From: Rhizobium leguminosarum bv. trifolii WSM1325
GTDB lineage: Bacteria > Pseudomonadota > Alphaproteobacteria > Rhizobiales > Rhizobiaceae
Length of the DNA: 64,000 bases
Reading direction: 5' to 3'
NCBI GenBank assembly: GCA_000023185.1
Contig: CP001625.1
Location: 372,001-436,000 of the forward strand
The stretch's first letter is position 1; every line of letters begins with the position of its first letter. The notes beneath the pieces were generated by a model that saw only the letters and a program-made list of their open reading frames with translations, did no database searches and was not told where the DNA came from. Of this stretch, positions 27,047 to 36,060 are shown piece after piece. A program made the position numbers and the translations under genes.

Positions 27047-27649
27047 ATGGGCAGTGTTCGAGGTAATCGTCGGTCAGCTATAGCCATCGCACTTGGTGGC
27101 GCCGTTGTCGTCGGCGCGGGCGCTCTCGTGGGCTGGGCACGAGAAGGCCGCACCTTGCGCCTGGATCCGCCGCTTTCGGCCGAGTTCGAGAAGATCCGCT
27201 TGATGCCGAATGACATCAGCGGAGCGCCGCCAGAAATCTATTTCAAGCTGGGAAAGCCATACGAAAGTACCGCTTACGATTTGAGCCAGGGAAAGCGGCT
27301 TTATTCCTGGTTTGGCTGTCCGGCATGCCACGGCGACGGCCGGGGTGCGGCCGGCCCATCTTTTCTGGACGGATGGTGGCTTTACGGTCCTGAGATGATC
27401 TCGGTCGTAGCATCCATCCGCGATGGCAGGCCCCACGGAATGCCTGCCTTTCGTGACAAGATGACGATCGATGAAATCTGGCAGCTCGCCGGCTATGTGA
27501 GAACGATCGGCGCCTATTCGGCAAAAACGACCGCGCCCAGTCGCAATGACGACAAGAACACCCGGCCGTCCGAGAACCGCGCACCGGCCGCGGCTCTCTT
27601 CGACGAGGGGCCCGCCGGCGCGCACCCTGATCAGGGGCCATCGCCTTGA
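27047..27649 (+). CDS. membrane-anchored cytochrome c
   Basis: The 200-residue protein has an N-terminal anchor (AIAIALGGAVVVGAGALVGW), one haem c site (CPACH) and a distal Met (HGMPAF), followed by a disordered Pro/Ala-rich tail. It faces the periplasm. ATG 27047 lies 20 bases after the oxidoreductase stop. The coxB start overlaps its stop. It probably feeds the oxidase. Confidence 0.85.
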   Translation: MGSVRGNRRSAIAIALGGAVVVGAGALVGWAREGRTLRLDPPLSAEFEKIRLMPNDISGAPPEIYFKLGKPYESTAYDLSQGKRLYSWFGCPACHGDGRGAAGPSFLDGWWLYGPEMISVVASIRDGRPHGMPAFRDKMTIDEIWQLAGYVRTIGAYSAKTTAPSRNDDKNTRPSENRAPAAALFDEGPAGAHPDQGPSP

Positions 27650-28638
27650 CGCGCTCTTCGATCATCGGCCCGTCCCTTGCGTCTCTCTGTCTCTCAGGCT
27701 GTACGGGGTCGCAGTCTGCGCTTGACGCAGCCGGCGCATCGGCTTCCGCCCTGAAACAGCTCATCGTTGTCATTGTCGTGGTCTGCGCTGTTGTCTGGCT
27801 TTTGGTGATGCTGGTGCTGGCATGGTCCCTGCTACGACCGCGTGACGGACGCGGGGTTGCTGGCAACGACCAGAAAGCGCGTAAGGTTGTCGCCGGAGCG
27901 GTGGCGGCCACCGCTTTCATCATCGCCGGTCTGACGATCATAAGTTTTTATACCACGCGCAAGATTGGCGAAGCCTCCGAAACAGCGTTGACCGTCACCG
28001 TGCGAGGTCAGCAGTGGTGGTGGCAGTTCATCTATCCCGATGATGGATCGGGGCGAGAGTTCAAGACGGCCAACGAGCTGCACATCCCTGTCGGACAAGC
28101 TGTGAAACTACGGTTGGAGAGCGCCGACGTCATTCATTCTTTCTGGGTTCCGAGCCTGGCGGGAAAGCTGGATCTAATACCGGGCCGGATCAACGAACTG
28201 ACGTTGCATGCTGATCGACCGGGAATCTATCGCGGCCAGTGTGCGGAATATTGCGGGCTGCAGCATAGCCACATGGCGGTGCTTGTCATTGCTGAAGACG
28301 AGGTGAGTTATCGGCAATGGGTGCAGGGGCAGCAGCGTGAACGGCTCCCGCCGGCAGATCCACAGGTCACAGCCGGCGAAACGGTGTTCATGAGCAAGCC
28401 TTGTGCCGCCTGTCATACCATTCGCGGCACATCGGCGGCCGGGGTAACCGGGCCTGACTTGACGCACGTTGGAAGCCGGCAGACGATCGCGGCAGGGCTT
28501 TTGCCGAATACTCGCGGGTCCCTCGCTGCTTGGATCGCCGACCCGCAGACGCTCAAGCCCGGCAACAACATGCCGCTCGTGCCGCTCTCCGGGGAAGAGT
28601 TGAAACAGGTCTCCGCCTACCTAGAAAGTCTCAAATGA
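27646..28638 (+). CDS. cytochrome c oxidase subunit II with fused cytochrome c domain (caa3 type)
   Basis: The 330-residue protein has a lipoprotein-like N terminus (LCLSGC), two membrane helices, the WWWQFIYP motif, the CuA site (CAEYCGLQHSHM) and a C-terminal haem c domain (CAACH). This is the caa3-type layout, which accepts electrons directly through its own cytochrome. Translation appears to start at TTG 27646, overlapping the upstream stop (TTGA). It is coupled to ctaD by ATGA. Confidence 0.93.
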   Translation: MTRSSIIGPSLASLCLSGCTGSQSALDAAGASASALKQLIVVIVVVCAVVWLLVMLVLAWSLLRPRDGRGVAGNDQKARKVVAGAVAATAFIIAGLTIISFYTTRKIGEASETALTVTVRGQQWWWQFIYPDDGSGREFKTANELHIPVGQAVKLRLESADVIHSFWVPSLAGKLDLIPGRINELTLHADRPGIYRGQCAEYCGLQHSHMAVLVIAEDEVSYRQWVQGQQRERLPPADPQVTAGETVFMSKPCAACHTIRGTSAAGVTGPDLTHVGSRQTIAAGLLPNTRGSLAAWIADPQTLKPGNNMPLVPLSGEELKQVSAYLESLK

Positions 28639-30542
28639 GCGCTGATCCTCCCCCGCTGACCGATGTGGATCTTGGCGACGAGGTGATCGACCTCAGGCTT
28701 CATCAGATTTGGAAAACGCCAACAGGCTTGTGGGGCGCGCTTTCGACCGTCGATCACAAAATCATCGGCCGGCGCTACATCGTCACGGCTTTTGTGTTTC
28801 TTCTACTTGGCGGCATCCTGGCGATGGCGATGCGCCTCCAGCTGGCCACGCCCGAGGCGCGCTATATCAGTCCCGATCGCTACAATCAGATTTTCACGAT
28901 GCACGGCACCAACATGATGTTCCTGTTTGCCGTACCGGTGATGGAGGCCATGGGCGTGTATCTCGTGCCGCTGATGCTCGGCACCCGCAACATCGCCTTT
29001 CCGCGCCTCAACGCTTTTTCCTACTGGATATTTTTAGCCGGCGGCCTGCTGTTATGGATCGCATTCGCGCTGGACGTCGGTCCCGATGTGGGCTGGTTTG
29101 CCTATGTCCCCCTCTCCGGCCCCCAATATGGTGCCGGAAAGCGAGCTGACATTTGGGCGCAGATGATCACGTTCACGGAGGTTTCGGCGCTTGCTGTCTC
29201 TGTCGAGATCGTCGTTACCGTATTCAAGCAGCGCGCACCGGGAATGTCCCTGGATCGAATTCCGCTCTTCGTCTGGTCGATGCTGGTCACCTCATTCCTT
29301 GTGATCCTGGCGATGCCGGCGATCATGTTTGCAAGCAGCACCTTGATTCTCGACCGTCTAGTTGGTACCCATTTTTACAATCCCGCCGAGGGCGGCGACG
29401 TCCTGTTGTGGCAGCATCTTTTCTGGTTCTTTGGCCATCCGGAAGTCTACATTATCTTCCTGCCGGCGGTGGGAATGGTGTCGACGATGATTTCGACGTT
29501 CGCCCGCAGGCCGGTGTTTGGGTACCTGGCCCTGGTGATGGCGTTGATTTCGACGGGCGTCCTCGCCTTCGGCCTCTGGGTGCATCACATGTTCGTCGTC
29601 GGCCTACCGCGACTTGGCGAGAGCTTTTTCACGGCCTCCAGCATGGCTATTGCCGTGCCCGCCGGCATTCAGATCTTCTGCTGGCTCGCAACACTGTGGG
29701 ATGGAAGACCGGTGTTCAAGTCACCAATGCTGTTCATTATCGGCTTCATCATCACCTTCGTGCTTGGCGGACTGACTGGCGTCATGGTGGCGTCGGTGCC
29801 ATTCGACACGCAGGTGCACGACACCTACTTCGTCGTCGCGCATTTCCATTACGTCCTCGTTGGCGGCTCTGTTTTCCCGCTGCTTGGAGCGATCTATTAC
29901 TGGTTCCCAAAATTCACCGGAAGGATGATGAGCGAACGGATCGGCCGCTGGGTATTCGGGTTGATATTCACCGGTTTCCACCTGACGTTCTTCCCGATGC
30001 ATCTTCTCGGTCTCTTCGGTATGCCGCGTCGTATCTATACCTATCAGCCCGAGATGCCTTGGGCCGGTCTGAACCTGTTCGTCAGCCTCAGCTCTTTTAT
30101 TCTCGCCGTAGGATTTCTCCTGTTTTTCATGGACGTTGTCCGCAGTGCGCGCTCCGGCGCTGTTGCCGAAGAGAACCCATGGAACGCATCCACGCTGGAA
30201 TGGGCAACGACCTCACCTCCCAGCCCCTATAATTTCCGGCGCATCCCGGTTGTCAGCCAGCGTGAACCGTTATGGTCAGGCTCGTCGGATCTGCCGGTGG
30301 TCAGCGGAATGCGGCTGGACCGACGGGAACTGATCGTCAGTGGCGTCGTCGAGGCCGAGCCTGAAGCACGGGAGTCCTCGCCCACCAATTCGATCTGGCC
30401 ACTCATTGCAGCCATCGCGACGTCGATCATGCTGATATGGTCGATGTTCTCGCCATGGGCGGTCGTTTGGGGTTCAATCCCGATCGCAATCGCCCTGACC
30501 GGCTGGTTTTGGCCAAAGGGCGACCCGGAGGATGAGTCATGA
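28635..30542 (+). CDS. ctaD: cytochrome c oxidase subunit I
   Basis: The 635-residue haem-copper subunit has the low-spin haem His motif (FTMHGTNMMF), the CuB region (FWFFGHPEVYIIFLPAVGM), K-channel region and HDTYFVVAHFHYVL with haem a3 and CuB ligands. A C-terminal extension with two extra hydrophobic segments is consistent with a piece of subunit III fused on, as in caa3 oxidases. It reduces oxygen and pumps protons. ATG 28635 overlaps the coxB stop. Confidence 0.96.
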   Translation: MSADPPPLTDVDLGDEVIDLRLHQIWKTPTGLWGALSTVDHKIIGRRYIVTAFVFLLLGGILAMAMRLQLATPEARYISPDRYNQIFTMHGTNMMFLFAVPVMEAMGVYLVPLMLGTRNIAFPRLNAFSYWIFLAGGLLLWIAFALDVGPDVGWFAYVPLSGPQYGAGKRADIWAQMITFTEVSALAVSVEIVVTVFKQRAPGMSLDRIPLFVWSMLVTSFLVILAMPAIMFASSTLILDRLVGTHFYNPAEGGDVLLWQHLFWFFGHPEVYIIFLPAVGMVSTMISTFARRPVFGYLALVMALISTGVLAFGLWVHHMFVVGLPRLGESFFTASSMAIAVPAGIQIFCWLATLWDGRPVFKSPMLFIIGFIITFVLGGLTGVMVASVPFDTQVHDTYFVVAHFHYVLVGGSVFPLLGAIYYWFPKFTGRMMSERIGRWVFGLIFTGFHLTFFPMHLLGLFGMPRRIYTYQPEMPWAGLNLFVSLSSFILAVGFLLFFMDVVRSARSGAVAEENPWNASTLEWATTSPPSPYNFRRIPVVSQREPLWSGSSDLPVVSGMRLDRRELIVSGVVEAEPEARESSPTNSIWPLIAAIATSIMLIWSMFSPWAVVWGSIPIAIALTGWFWPKGDPEDES

Positions 30543-31141
30543 AAGAGCGCCTGGTTCTCGATGTCTCGCACCTGCCATTGCACGGCTCCGGCACCGCCAG
30601 CCCGACCTGGTGGGGAACACTGGCGTTCATGTTGATCGAAGGGACCGGCTTTGCTCTCGGAATAGTCGTCTACCTTTACCTGATGAGCATCGCCAGCGTC
30701 TGGCCGATCAACGCGCCGGCGCCTGATCTGCTGCCTGGCACTCTTTTGACCGCTGTGCTCGCTGTCAGCGTAATACCGAACGTGCTGGTGGCGCGCTGGG
30801 CTGAACGCAGAGAGCTAAAAAAGGTCCGGATCGGCCTGATCGTCATGGCTTTGCTCGGCGTCGCCCCGCTCTTCCTGCGGGTATTTGAGTTCCCGGCCCT
30901 CCACGTGATGTGGGACAGCAACGCCTATGGTTCGATCACCTGGGTGCTGCTCGGACTGCACACCACCCACATCCTGACCGATCTGATCGACACGCTGGTT
31001 CTGATGTGCCTGATGTTCACGCGGCACGGCGACAATCCGAGGCGCTATGGCGATGTGGAGGACAACGTCATGTACTGGAACTTTGTTGTCGCAACGTGGG
31101 TTCCGCTCTATCTCTGTCTTTATTGGGTGCCGCGTCTATGA
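30539..31141 (+). CDS. cytochrome c oxidase subunit III-like protein
   Basis: The 200-residue protein has five hydrophobic segments and the subunit III features TWWGTLAFMLIEGTGFA and GLHTTHILTDL, ending YWNFVVATWVPLYL. It is shorter than the seven-helix form, matching the extended subunit I. The start overlaps ctaD (ATGA). Confidence 0.9.
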   Translation: MKERLVLDVSHLPLHGSGTASPTWWGTLAFMLIEGTGFALGIVVYLYLMSIASVWPINAPAPDLLPGTLLTAVLAVSVIPNVLVARWAERRELKKVRIGLIVMALLGVAPLFLRVFEFPALHVMWDSNAYGSITWVLLGLHTTHILTDLIDTLVLMCLMFTRHGDNPRRYGDVEDNVMYWNFVVATWVPLYLCLYWVPRL

Positions 31142-31449
31142 GATATTCCATCGCAGTCGCTGGAGGATTGGTTTTCGCCCCACTAGCTTGGGCCGTCAGC
31201 ACACAGATTGGCCAAGTCATGCCCTATGTGGACTGCCGGATGGGCAGGCCATGGTCCGTGATGGCCACGGTGCTTCTAGCACTGTTGGCGGTTGTCGGTG
31301 TTCTGGCGCCTTTGGCGGCACCTAGAAGCCTGAAATCGAGGTCAGATACGTTCATCAGGACGATCAGCGTTCTCGCGGGATCAGCATTTGCGTTTGCCTT
31401 GGCGATGCAGGCCGCGGCCACTTTTATAATAAACCCTTGTCAACACTGA
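31138..31449 (+). CDS. small oxidase-associated membrane protein
   Basis: The 103-residue protein has three hydrophobic segments, including an N-terminal one, and a central DCRMGRPW. The ATG overlaps the subunit III stop, so it is part of the oxidase operon. No named family; similar small proteins end many rhizobial caa3 operons. Confidence 0.7.
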   Translation: MRYSIAVAGGLVFAPLAWAVSTQIGQVMPYVDCRMGRPWSVMATVLLALLAVVGVLAPLAAPRSLKSRSDTFIRTISVLAGSAFAFALAMQAAATFIINPCQH

Positions 31450-31474
31450 TCCGAAACGGTGCCGGAGACAGAAA

Positions 31475-31885
31475 ATGAGCGGCGAAGGGTTTCCCGTCAA
31501 GATCGTAGTTCTGTTACTGGTCACGATGCTCGGGCTCGCGGCGGGGGTCCTCACGTACCAGGTTAGAGATCGCAACCAGAGGACAGAAGTCGCAAGTTTA
31601 CTTGCTCGCGGCGATCCCGCCCGTGCGCCTGAGATTTTCCGGCGTTATGGTTGCACCGGATGCCATACGATTCCCGGCATCGCGGGAGCCAACGGCAAGG
31701 TCGGCGGCCCACTGGTCGACATACGCCAGCGCGTCTACCTAGCGGGAGTCGCGAATAATGACGCGGAGGCGCTTGTCCACTGGATTGTGGCGCCGAGTGC
31801 GTTCGATGCCAAAACGGCGATGCCGGACACCGGTATTTCAGAAGCCGAAGCGCGGGACTTGGCTGCCTATCTTTACGGGCAGTGA
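31475..31885 (+). CDS. membrane-anchored cytochrome c
   Basis: The 136-residue protein has one N-terminal helix (IVVLLLVTMLGLAAGVL), the haem site CTGCH and distal Met in KTAMPDTG. It is the last gene of the oxidase operon and probably an electron donor. Its stop abuts the stop of the converging dihaem cytochrome gene. Confidence 0.88.
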   Translation: MSGEGFPVKIVVLLLVTMLGLAAGVLTYQVRDRNQRTEVASLLARGDPARAPEIFRRYGCTGCHTIPGIAGANGKVGGPLVDIRQRVYLAGVANNDAEALVHWIVAPSAFDAKTAMPDTGISEAEARDLAAYLYGQ

Positions 31886-32806
31886 CTACGGCTGCGGTGT
31901 CGGTCGTGCTGGCAGCGACTTAATGTAAGTTGCAATGGCATCGCGGTCACCTGCGGGGAGTTTGGCGGTGTTAGTGACAACGTCGGCCATGGAGGATCCG
32001 ACGCGCCCGTGGTCCGGGGTGTTGCCGCTGGTCAAAACCTCGAAAATATCGGCCTGAGACCAATCGCCAATACGCGCGGGCGTGATGTTCGGAACGAACC
32101 CCGTTCCTTCAGGATCCTCACCCCCGGCATATCGCGTCGCCTGCTTGATCGCTCCAAAGACATTGCGCGACGAATGGCACTCGGCACAATGGGCAACGCT
32201 TTCGGCGAGATAGGCGCCTCGGTCATGGATGGGATCGCCACTCAGCACGGCTTCGGACTTTCCCTCGTCGAAAAACAGCAGCTTCCAGAAGCCGACGAAC
32301 CGCCGGATGCGGAAGAGTGCGACGAGGTCGTGGGGCGGCGCGCCGCCCGACACTGCTGGTAGAGTCTTCAGATAGGCAAACAGGTCCCGAACATCGTCCA
32401 CCGTCATTCCGGTGTAGCTTGGATAGGGAAAGACCGGATAATAATGCTGTCCGTCGGGAGAGACGCCCCCGATCAGCGCGTTGCCAAGATCGGCGGCGGT
32501 CCACGAACCAATTCCGTCCTTCGCATCTTGCGAGATATTGGGAGGCCGGAACGTGCCGAACGGCGAGGCGAGCGCAAGGCCGCCGCCGAGTTGCAACCGA
32601 TGCTTTTGCCCAGGTGTCGCATGGCACGATGAGCAATCTCCTGCGGCGAATATCAATTCGCCACGAGCAGGATCGCCCGGCTTCACGAACGCCGGATCAT
32701 TCTCTTCAAAAGGGATATTTGGTTTGGTGATGAGCCACGCGCCAGCGGCGAGCATTGCAACAGTAAGAGCGGCCCCCAATAAAATTGTCCGAACTCGCGT
32801 CTTCAC
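31886..32806 (-). CDS. dihaem cytochrome c
   Basis: The 306-residue protein has an N-terminal anchor or signal, two haem c sites (CSSCH and CAECH), an FRPPNIS motif and a FVPNITPARIG motif, as in the cytochrome subunits of membrane alcohol/aldehyde/gluconate dehydrogenases. No such dehydrogenase is adjacent, so it may connect with the neighbouring oxidase. The start is GTG 32806 with AAGGA upstream. It converges on the oxidase operon. Confidence 0.88.
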   Translation of the reverse strand: MKTRVRTILLGAALTVAMLAAGAWLITKPNIPFEENDPAFVKPGDPARGELIFAAGDCSSCHATPGQKHRLQLGGGLALASPFGTFRPPNISQDAKDGIGSWTAADLGNALIGGVSPDGQHYYPVFPYPSYTGMTVDDVRDLFAYLKTLPAVSGGAPPHDLVALFRIRRFVGFWKLLFFDEGKSEAVLSGDPIHDRGAYLAESVAHCAECHSSRNVFGAIKQATRYAGGEDPEGTGFVPNITPARIGDWSQADIFEVLTSGNTPDHGRVGSSMADVVTNTAKLPAGDRDAIATYIKSLPARPTPQP

Positions 32807-32912
32807 CGATGGTCCTTCGCTCCCGAGTTATCCCACATCCTGCCGAGTGGATGTCTTCGAATAGACAGACGGTTTAAAATTATGCCACAGCGACACATTC
32901 CAGCTATACCCA

Positions 32913-33233
32913 TTACTCCGATTCGGTATGTGTTGCCCGAAAGCGCTCGATCTGCTCTGGCTCCTTCTCGTCAATCTGGGTGATTTCGTTTTTCGCATCG
33001 CCATGCACATGTAGCAGTTCATCGAGCTTGGCATGGATTGCCTGTGTATCCCGATGTTCCGCCCGCTGGATGAAAAGCGTCATCATCCAGGTGATCAGCG
33101 TGGCGAGGCCGTGCCATTCCAGCGTCTCGGGGCTGAAGATGAGCCAGGAGATCCCATAGAAAATTACAATGGCAAAAGCGATGGGGCTGGCAGTCCATGT
33201 GCCTAAATCCGTCAACCAGGAACGCCAGCGCAT
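32913..33233 (-). CDS. low-affinity iron permease-like membrane protein
   Basis: The 106-residue product has two hydrophobic segments, ASPIAFAIVIFYGISWLIF and LATLITWMMTLFIQRAE, then HRDTQAIHAKLDELL, the signature of the Iron_permease (PF04120) family. Iron transport by bacterial members is not firmly shown. ATG 33233 follows GGAGG and is preferred to GTG 33248. A GSR-type promoter is upstream. Confidence 0.8.
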   Translation of the reverse strand: MRWRSWLTDLGTWTASPIAFAIVIFYGISWLIFSPETLEWHGLATLITWMMTLFIQRAEHRDTQAIHAKLDELLHVHGDAKNEITQIDEKEPEQIERFRATHTESE

Positions 33234-33259
33234 AGTTGAGACCTCCACATTGAGGCGAA

Positions 33260-33284
33260 AACCCTCTCTTAGGCAGCCGGTTCC
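33260..33284 (-). promoter_or_regulatory. EcfG-type promoter
   Basis: Exact GGAAC-N18-TT on the minus strand (GGAAC 33284-33280), 26 bases before ATG 33233. Confidence 0.7.
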
Positions 33285-33339
33285 CGCAGACGCGACATTT
33301 CGTTGAGATCTCTCCGTTCTGAGTGCGGCCTAGTCGCGA

Positions 33340-33834
33340 TCATTCGGCTTGCATCTTTCGCCCTGTCCTTGGCCTGAAATCCGCGAGCATTGACTTCAGT
33401 TCCACTTCCCGCACACGCCTCGCAGCCTCATCCGGACTGACCCATTCACGCGTACGCTGTCCTTGTTCCTTGAAGTCCGCATTCAGCTCGTGGACCTCGA
33501 TCTGAAACACTTCAACGACGCATGGCGCGACGTCTCCGTCATCCAGTTCCTTGAGATAGGTGTAACGGCCGACGGGTTTCTTATGAACGGCACCGCGAAT
33601 GCCTGCCTCTTCCCAGGCTTCGATCGCAGCAGCCTCGTATGGTTTCTTTCGCTTCATCGGCCACCCCTTCGGAATGATCCATCTGCCGCTGTCGCGCGAA
33701 GTGATGACCAGTATCTCGATCGCGGCGCCTTCAGTCCGCCGAAAACAGAGAGCGCCATATTGTTGCCGGAACGGGCCAGTGAACAGCTTGTCCGGTAAAG
33801 TCGCGGCCTTCGCAGGTTTCTTTCGATTTGACAT
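33340..33834 (-). CDS. NUDIX hydrolase
   Basis: The 164-residue protein has a Nudix box (KGWPMKRKKPYEAAAIEAW then EEAGI) and RWIIPKGWP before it, typical of diphosphoinositol-polyphosphate-type Nudix enzymes (DIPP-like) common in alphaproteobacteria. Nucleoside diphosphate derivatives are the general substrate class. The start at 33834 (MSNRKKPAK) is favoured by the divergent promoter at 33904-33880, 45 bases away. Confidence 0.88.
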   Translation of the reverse strand: MSNRKKPAKAATLPDKLFTGPFRQQYGALCFRRTEGAAIEILVITSRDSGRWIIPKGWPMKRKKPYEAAAIEAWEEAGIRGAVHKKPVGRYTYLKELDDGDVAPCVVEVFQIEVHELNADFKEQGQRTREWVSPDEAARRVREVELKSMLADFRPRTGRKMQAE

Positions 33835-33877
33835 GGTCACACATAGTAGCTCCCAGCTCGACGCAACTGGCAAGCCT

Positions 33878-33904
33878 GGAACAATTCGGCCGAGCGTTGG
33901 TTCC
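33878..33904. promoter_or_regulatory. bidirectional EcfG-type promoter
   Basis: The plus strand reads GGAAC (33878) -N18-TT (33902) and the minus strand reads GGAAC (33904) -N18-TT (33880). The two overlap almost fully, so each -35 supplies the other's -10 TT. It separates the NUDIX and CtaG genes. Confidence 0.7.
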
Positions 33905-33932
33905 TCGTCAATTGTCCGGTGATGGCTTTATC

Positions 33933-34694
33933 ATGACCTTCCAGCTCGAACCCTACTGCGGTAACGCTCCAGCACCTGAGGCCCTGATGGCGGACTGGAA
34001 CTTCGACCCAATCCTGCTGTCGGCAATCGCTCTAGTGGCGCTGTGGACATGGCGCCGAGCTATGGCGGAAGACCGGGTGGGTCAGTGCGCCCTGTTCATG
34101 GGTCTTTGTGTCCTCGCCTTTGTCTCGCCCCTATGTGCCTTCAGCTCCGCCCTCTTCTCGGCACGGGCCTTCCATCATATTGTCTTGGTATCGCTTGCTG
34201 CGCCGCTCGGTTGGCGCTTTTTCTTTGGATCATCTGTTACGCTTGATCGCTTTCCATCCATGGCCGCATTCGTCGTACACACAGTGATGGTCTGGCTCTG
34301 GCATCTGCCTCTTCCCTACGCCTGGGCTCTCTCCAGCAATTTTGCCTATTGGGCAATGGAAATCCCTCTCCTTCTGTCGGCCCTGTGGCTTTGGCGTGAA
34401 ATCCTCTACCCGCGACGCGCCTCAGGCAGTGCGCTCGCCATCTGCGGTGGCACGATATTGCAGATGACGATGCTTGGGGCATTTCTGACGCTCACTCCAC
34501 ACCCTCTGTTCAGCCCGCATTTTTTGACCACCGACCTTTACGGTCTCACGCCCCTCGAAGATCAGCAGTTGGCCGGGTTGTTGATGTGGGTGCCCGCCTC
34601 GCTGCCATATGTCGCCGCCTTTCTGCTCAGGATCGGTCAGACGATTAAAACATCGTCCCGTGATAAGGCTGTGGACGTGCCTCAAAACGTATAG
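33933..34694 (+). CDS. CtaG-type cytochrome c oxidase assembly protein
   Basis: The 253-residue polytopic protein of the caa3_CtaG family (PF09678) has about seven hydrophobic segments. It shows ARAFHHIVLVSLAAPLGW, VWLWHLPLPYAW and a late LTPLEDQQLAGLLMW motif. Family members help assemble the copper site of caa3 oxidases, matching the oxidase operon 3 kb away. ATG 33933 lies 30 bases after the promoter TT; a later in-frame ATG (MADWNFDP) is a possible alternative. Confidence 0.85.
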   Translation: MTFQLEPYCGNAPAPEALMADWNFDPILLSAIALVALWTWRRAMAEDRVGQCALFMGLCVLAFVSPLCAFSSALFSARAFHHIVLVSLAAPLGWRFFFGSSVTLDRFPSMAAFVVHTVMVWLWHLPLPYAWALSSNFAYWAMEIPLLLSALWLWREILYPRRASGSALAICGGTILQMTMLGAFLTLTPHPLFSPHFLTTDLYGLTPLEDQQLAGLLMWVPASLPYVAAFLLRIGQTIKTSSRDKAVDVPQNV

Positions 34695-34894
34695 CTGGCC
34701 GCGACGCCGGATGCGGCGGCCTGGATGCAGATCCTTACTGCCACCGATGATTGGAACGACCTGGGGCCTGGTCCATGGCAGCCGCCTTGAACGGGGTCTA
34801 ACCGCCGACGTGTTTACTATTAGCGAAGCCGTTGATCCGGAAGAAACCTTCGGCGGTGTAGATGGAAACCGCGCAATCACGTCCAAAGTGGGCG

Positions 34895-35054
34895 GCGGCT
34901 CACCGAGAATGCCTGATCTTCATCGGCAGATTCCAGCCGCTTCATCGGTCGCCAATTCATCAACGATCAGGCTCTCAAACGCGCCGAGAAGTTGATCGTT
35001 GTCATTGGCTCAGCCACCACTGCCCGCTCGCTGCGGAATCTCCGAAAGCTCTAG
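34895..35054 (+). pseudogene. N-terminal remnant of an NMN adenylyltransferase (NadM-like)
   Basis: ECLIFIGRFQPLH is the nucleotidyltransferase start motif. After a shift to another frame the sequence continues INDQALKRAEKLIVVIGSA, the next conserved segment of NadM-type enzymes. The remainder is missing. Confidence 0.65.
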
Positions 35055-35986
35055 CGATGTGAGCTCCACGTTAGGAAGGTCTCTGGTTTGACGCCATCCG
35101 TCCGCGCCTTCTCGATCAGCGGCCGGAGTGTGTCTTTGACGAATTCTTCCATTGTGGTGCGCAGTGCAGGACGATCATCGTGAAACTTTACACGCCCATC
35201 GTTAAGAGCAGCCAAGGTGTCGTTATCGTAGACCCACCGTCCGAGAGCTCCGAACCTCTCCCGGAATACCGCCTCGACCTCGCGATCGCTCCTATCGATG
35301 AAGCGATAGTCCACCTCTCTAGCGAGTGCCCGGCTGATAATCGCGGCGATCTCGGTCATCGTGTAATCGATGCCCAGTTGCTTTACGGATCGGTGCTGGT
35401 CAGTCGGCGTGTCGAACTCTTCCGCCGCGAGATCCGCGATGTCCTGAATGGCAATCCAAGGAGTTTTCACGTTTGGGTCAAGCGACCAGCCGATCCTATC
35501 GTGCTGCGCGATGGAGTCGGTCCACCCGGCAAGGTCCTGCATGAACCAGCCACCCTGCAGGTGCACCACTTTGATGTCGCGTAGTCGGTTGAGGATCTGA
35601 TCCAGGATATGAAAGCCCTGAAAATGGCCGGTGTTTCCGCTGACCTCGGATCCCATTCCGGTCAGGCTCACGGCCAATTTCACAGGGGAATCCCGAAGGG
35701 CGTCGAAAAACCGAAGCGCTACCGTAGGGTAGTGCCCATGGAGGTCCTCCGAGCCCCAGATGGTTTTGACCATGAGGAACGCAGCGTCAGCGTCTTCGAA
35801 GAACGCGTTAAGTTCACCAGCACCCGTATCGAAGCTGCCAAGGAACGATTCTGCTCCTTTCGCGACAAGGTCATCGAGGGCCGGCCCCCCTCTTGAAAGA
35901 GCTTTGACTGAATGGCCTTTGGCCAAGAGGTTCTCGGTAAGTTTGGCACCGATCCTGCCGGTCGCGCCAACCACGGCTATACGCAT
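35051..35986 (-). CDS. NmrA-like NAD(P)-binding protein
   Basis: The 311-residue Rossmann protein starts with the dinucleotide motif VVGATGRIGAKL and has the atypical-SDR pattern with NmrA-like features (VSLTGMGSEVSGNTGHF, GGWFMQDLAGW, PWIAIQDIADLAAEEF). It may be a quinone or flavin oxidoreductase or a redox sensor. It diverges from an AraC-type regulator that probably controls it. No GGAAC promoter is visible. Confidence 0.85.
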   Translation of the reverse strand: MRIAVVGATGRIGAKLTENLLAKGHSVKALSRGGPALDDLVAKGAESFLGSFDTGAGELNAFFEDADAAFLMVKTIWGSEDLHGHYPTVALRFFDALRDSPVKLAVSLTGMGSEVSGNTGHFQGFHILDQILNRLRDIKVVHLQGGWFMQDLAGWTDSIAQHDRIGWSLDPNVKTPWIAIQDIADLAAEEFDTPTDQHRSVKQLGIDYTMTEIAAIISRALAREVDYRFIDRSDREVEAVFRERFGALGRWVYDNDTLAALNDGRVKFHDDRPALRTTMEEFVKDTLRPLIEKARTDGVKPETFLTWSSHR

Positions 35987-36060
35987 GGGTGATCTCCTGA
36001 GAGTTGCTAAACCAGGAGCCTAAAGGATTGCCCCGCGAGCAAAAGTGGAGATAATGCCAT

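Noticed and set aside
29153..30232. 359-codon plus-strand frame inside ctaD
   Set aside because: Out-of-frame shadow of the oxidase subunit I gene; composition rich in Arg/His/Pro.
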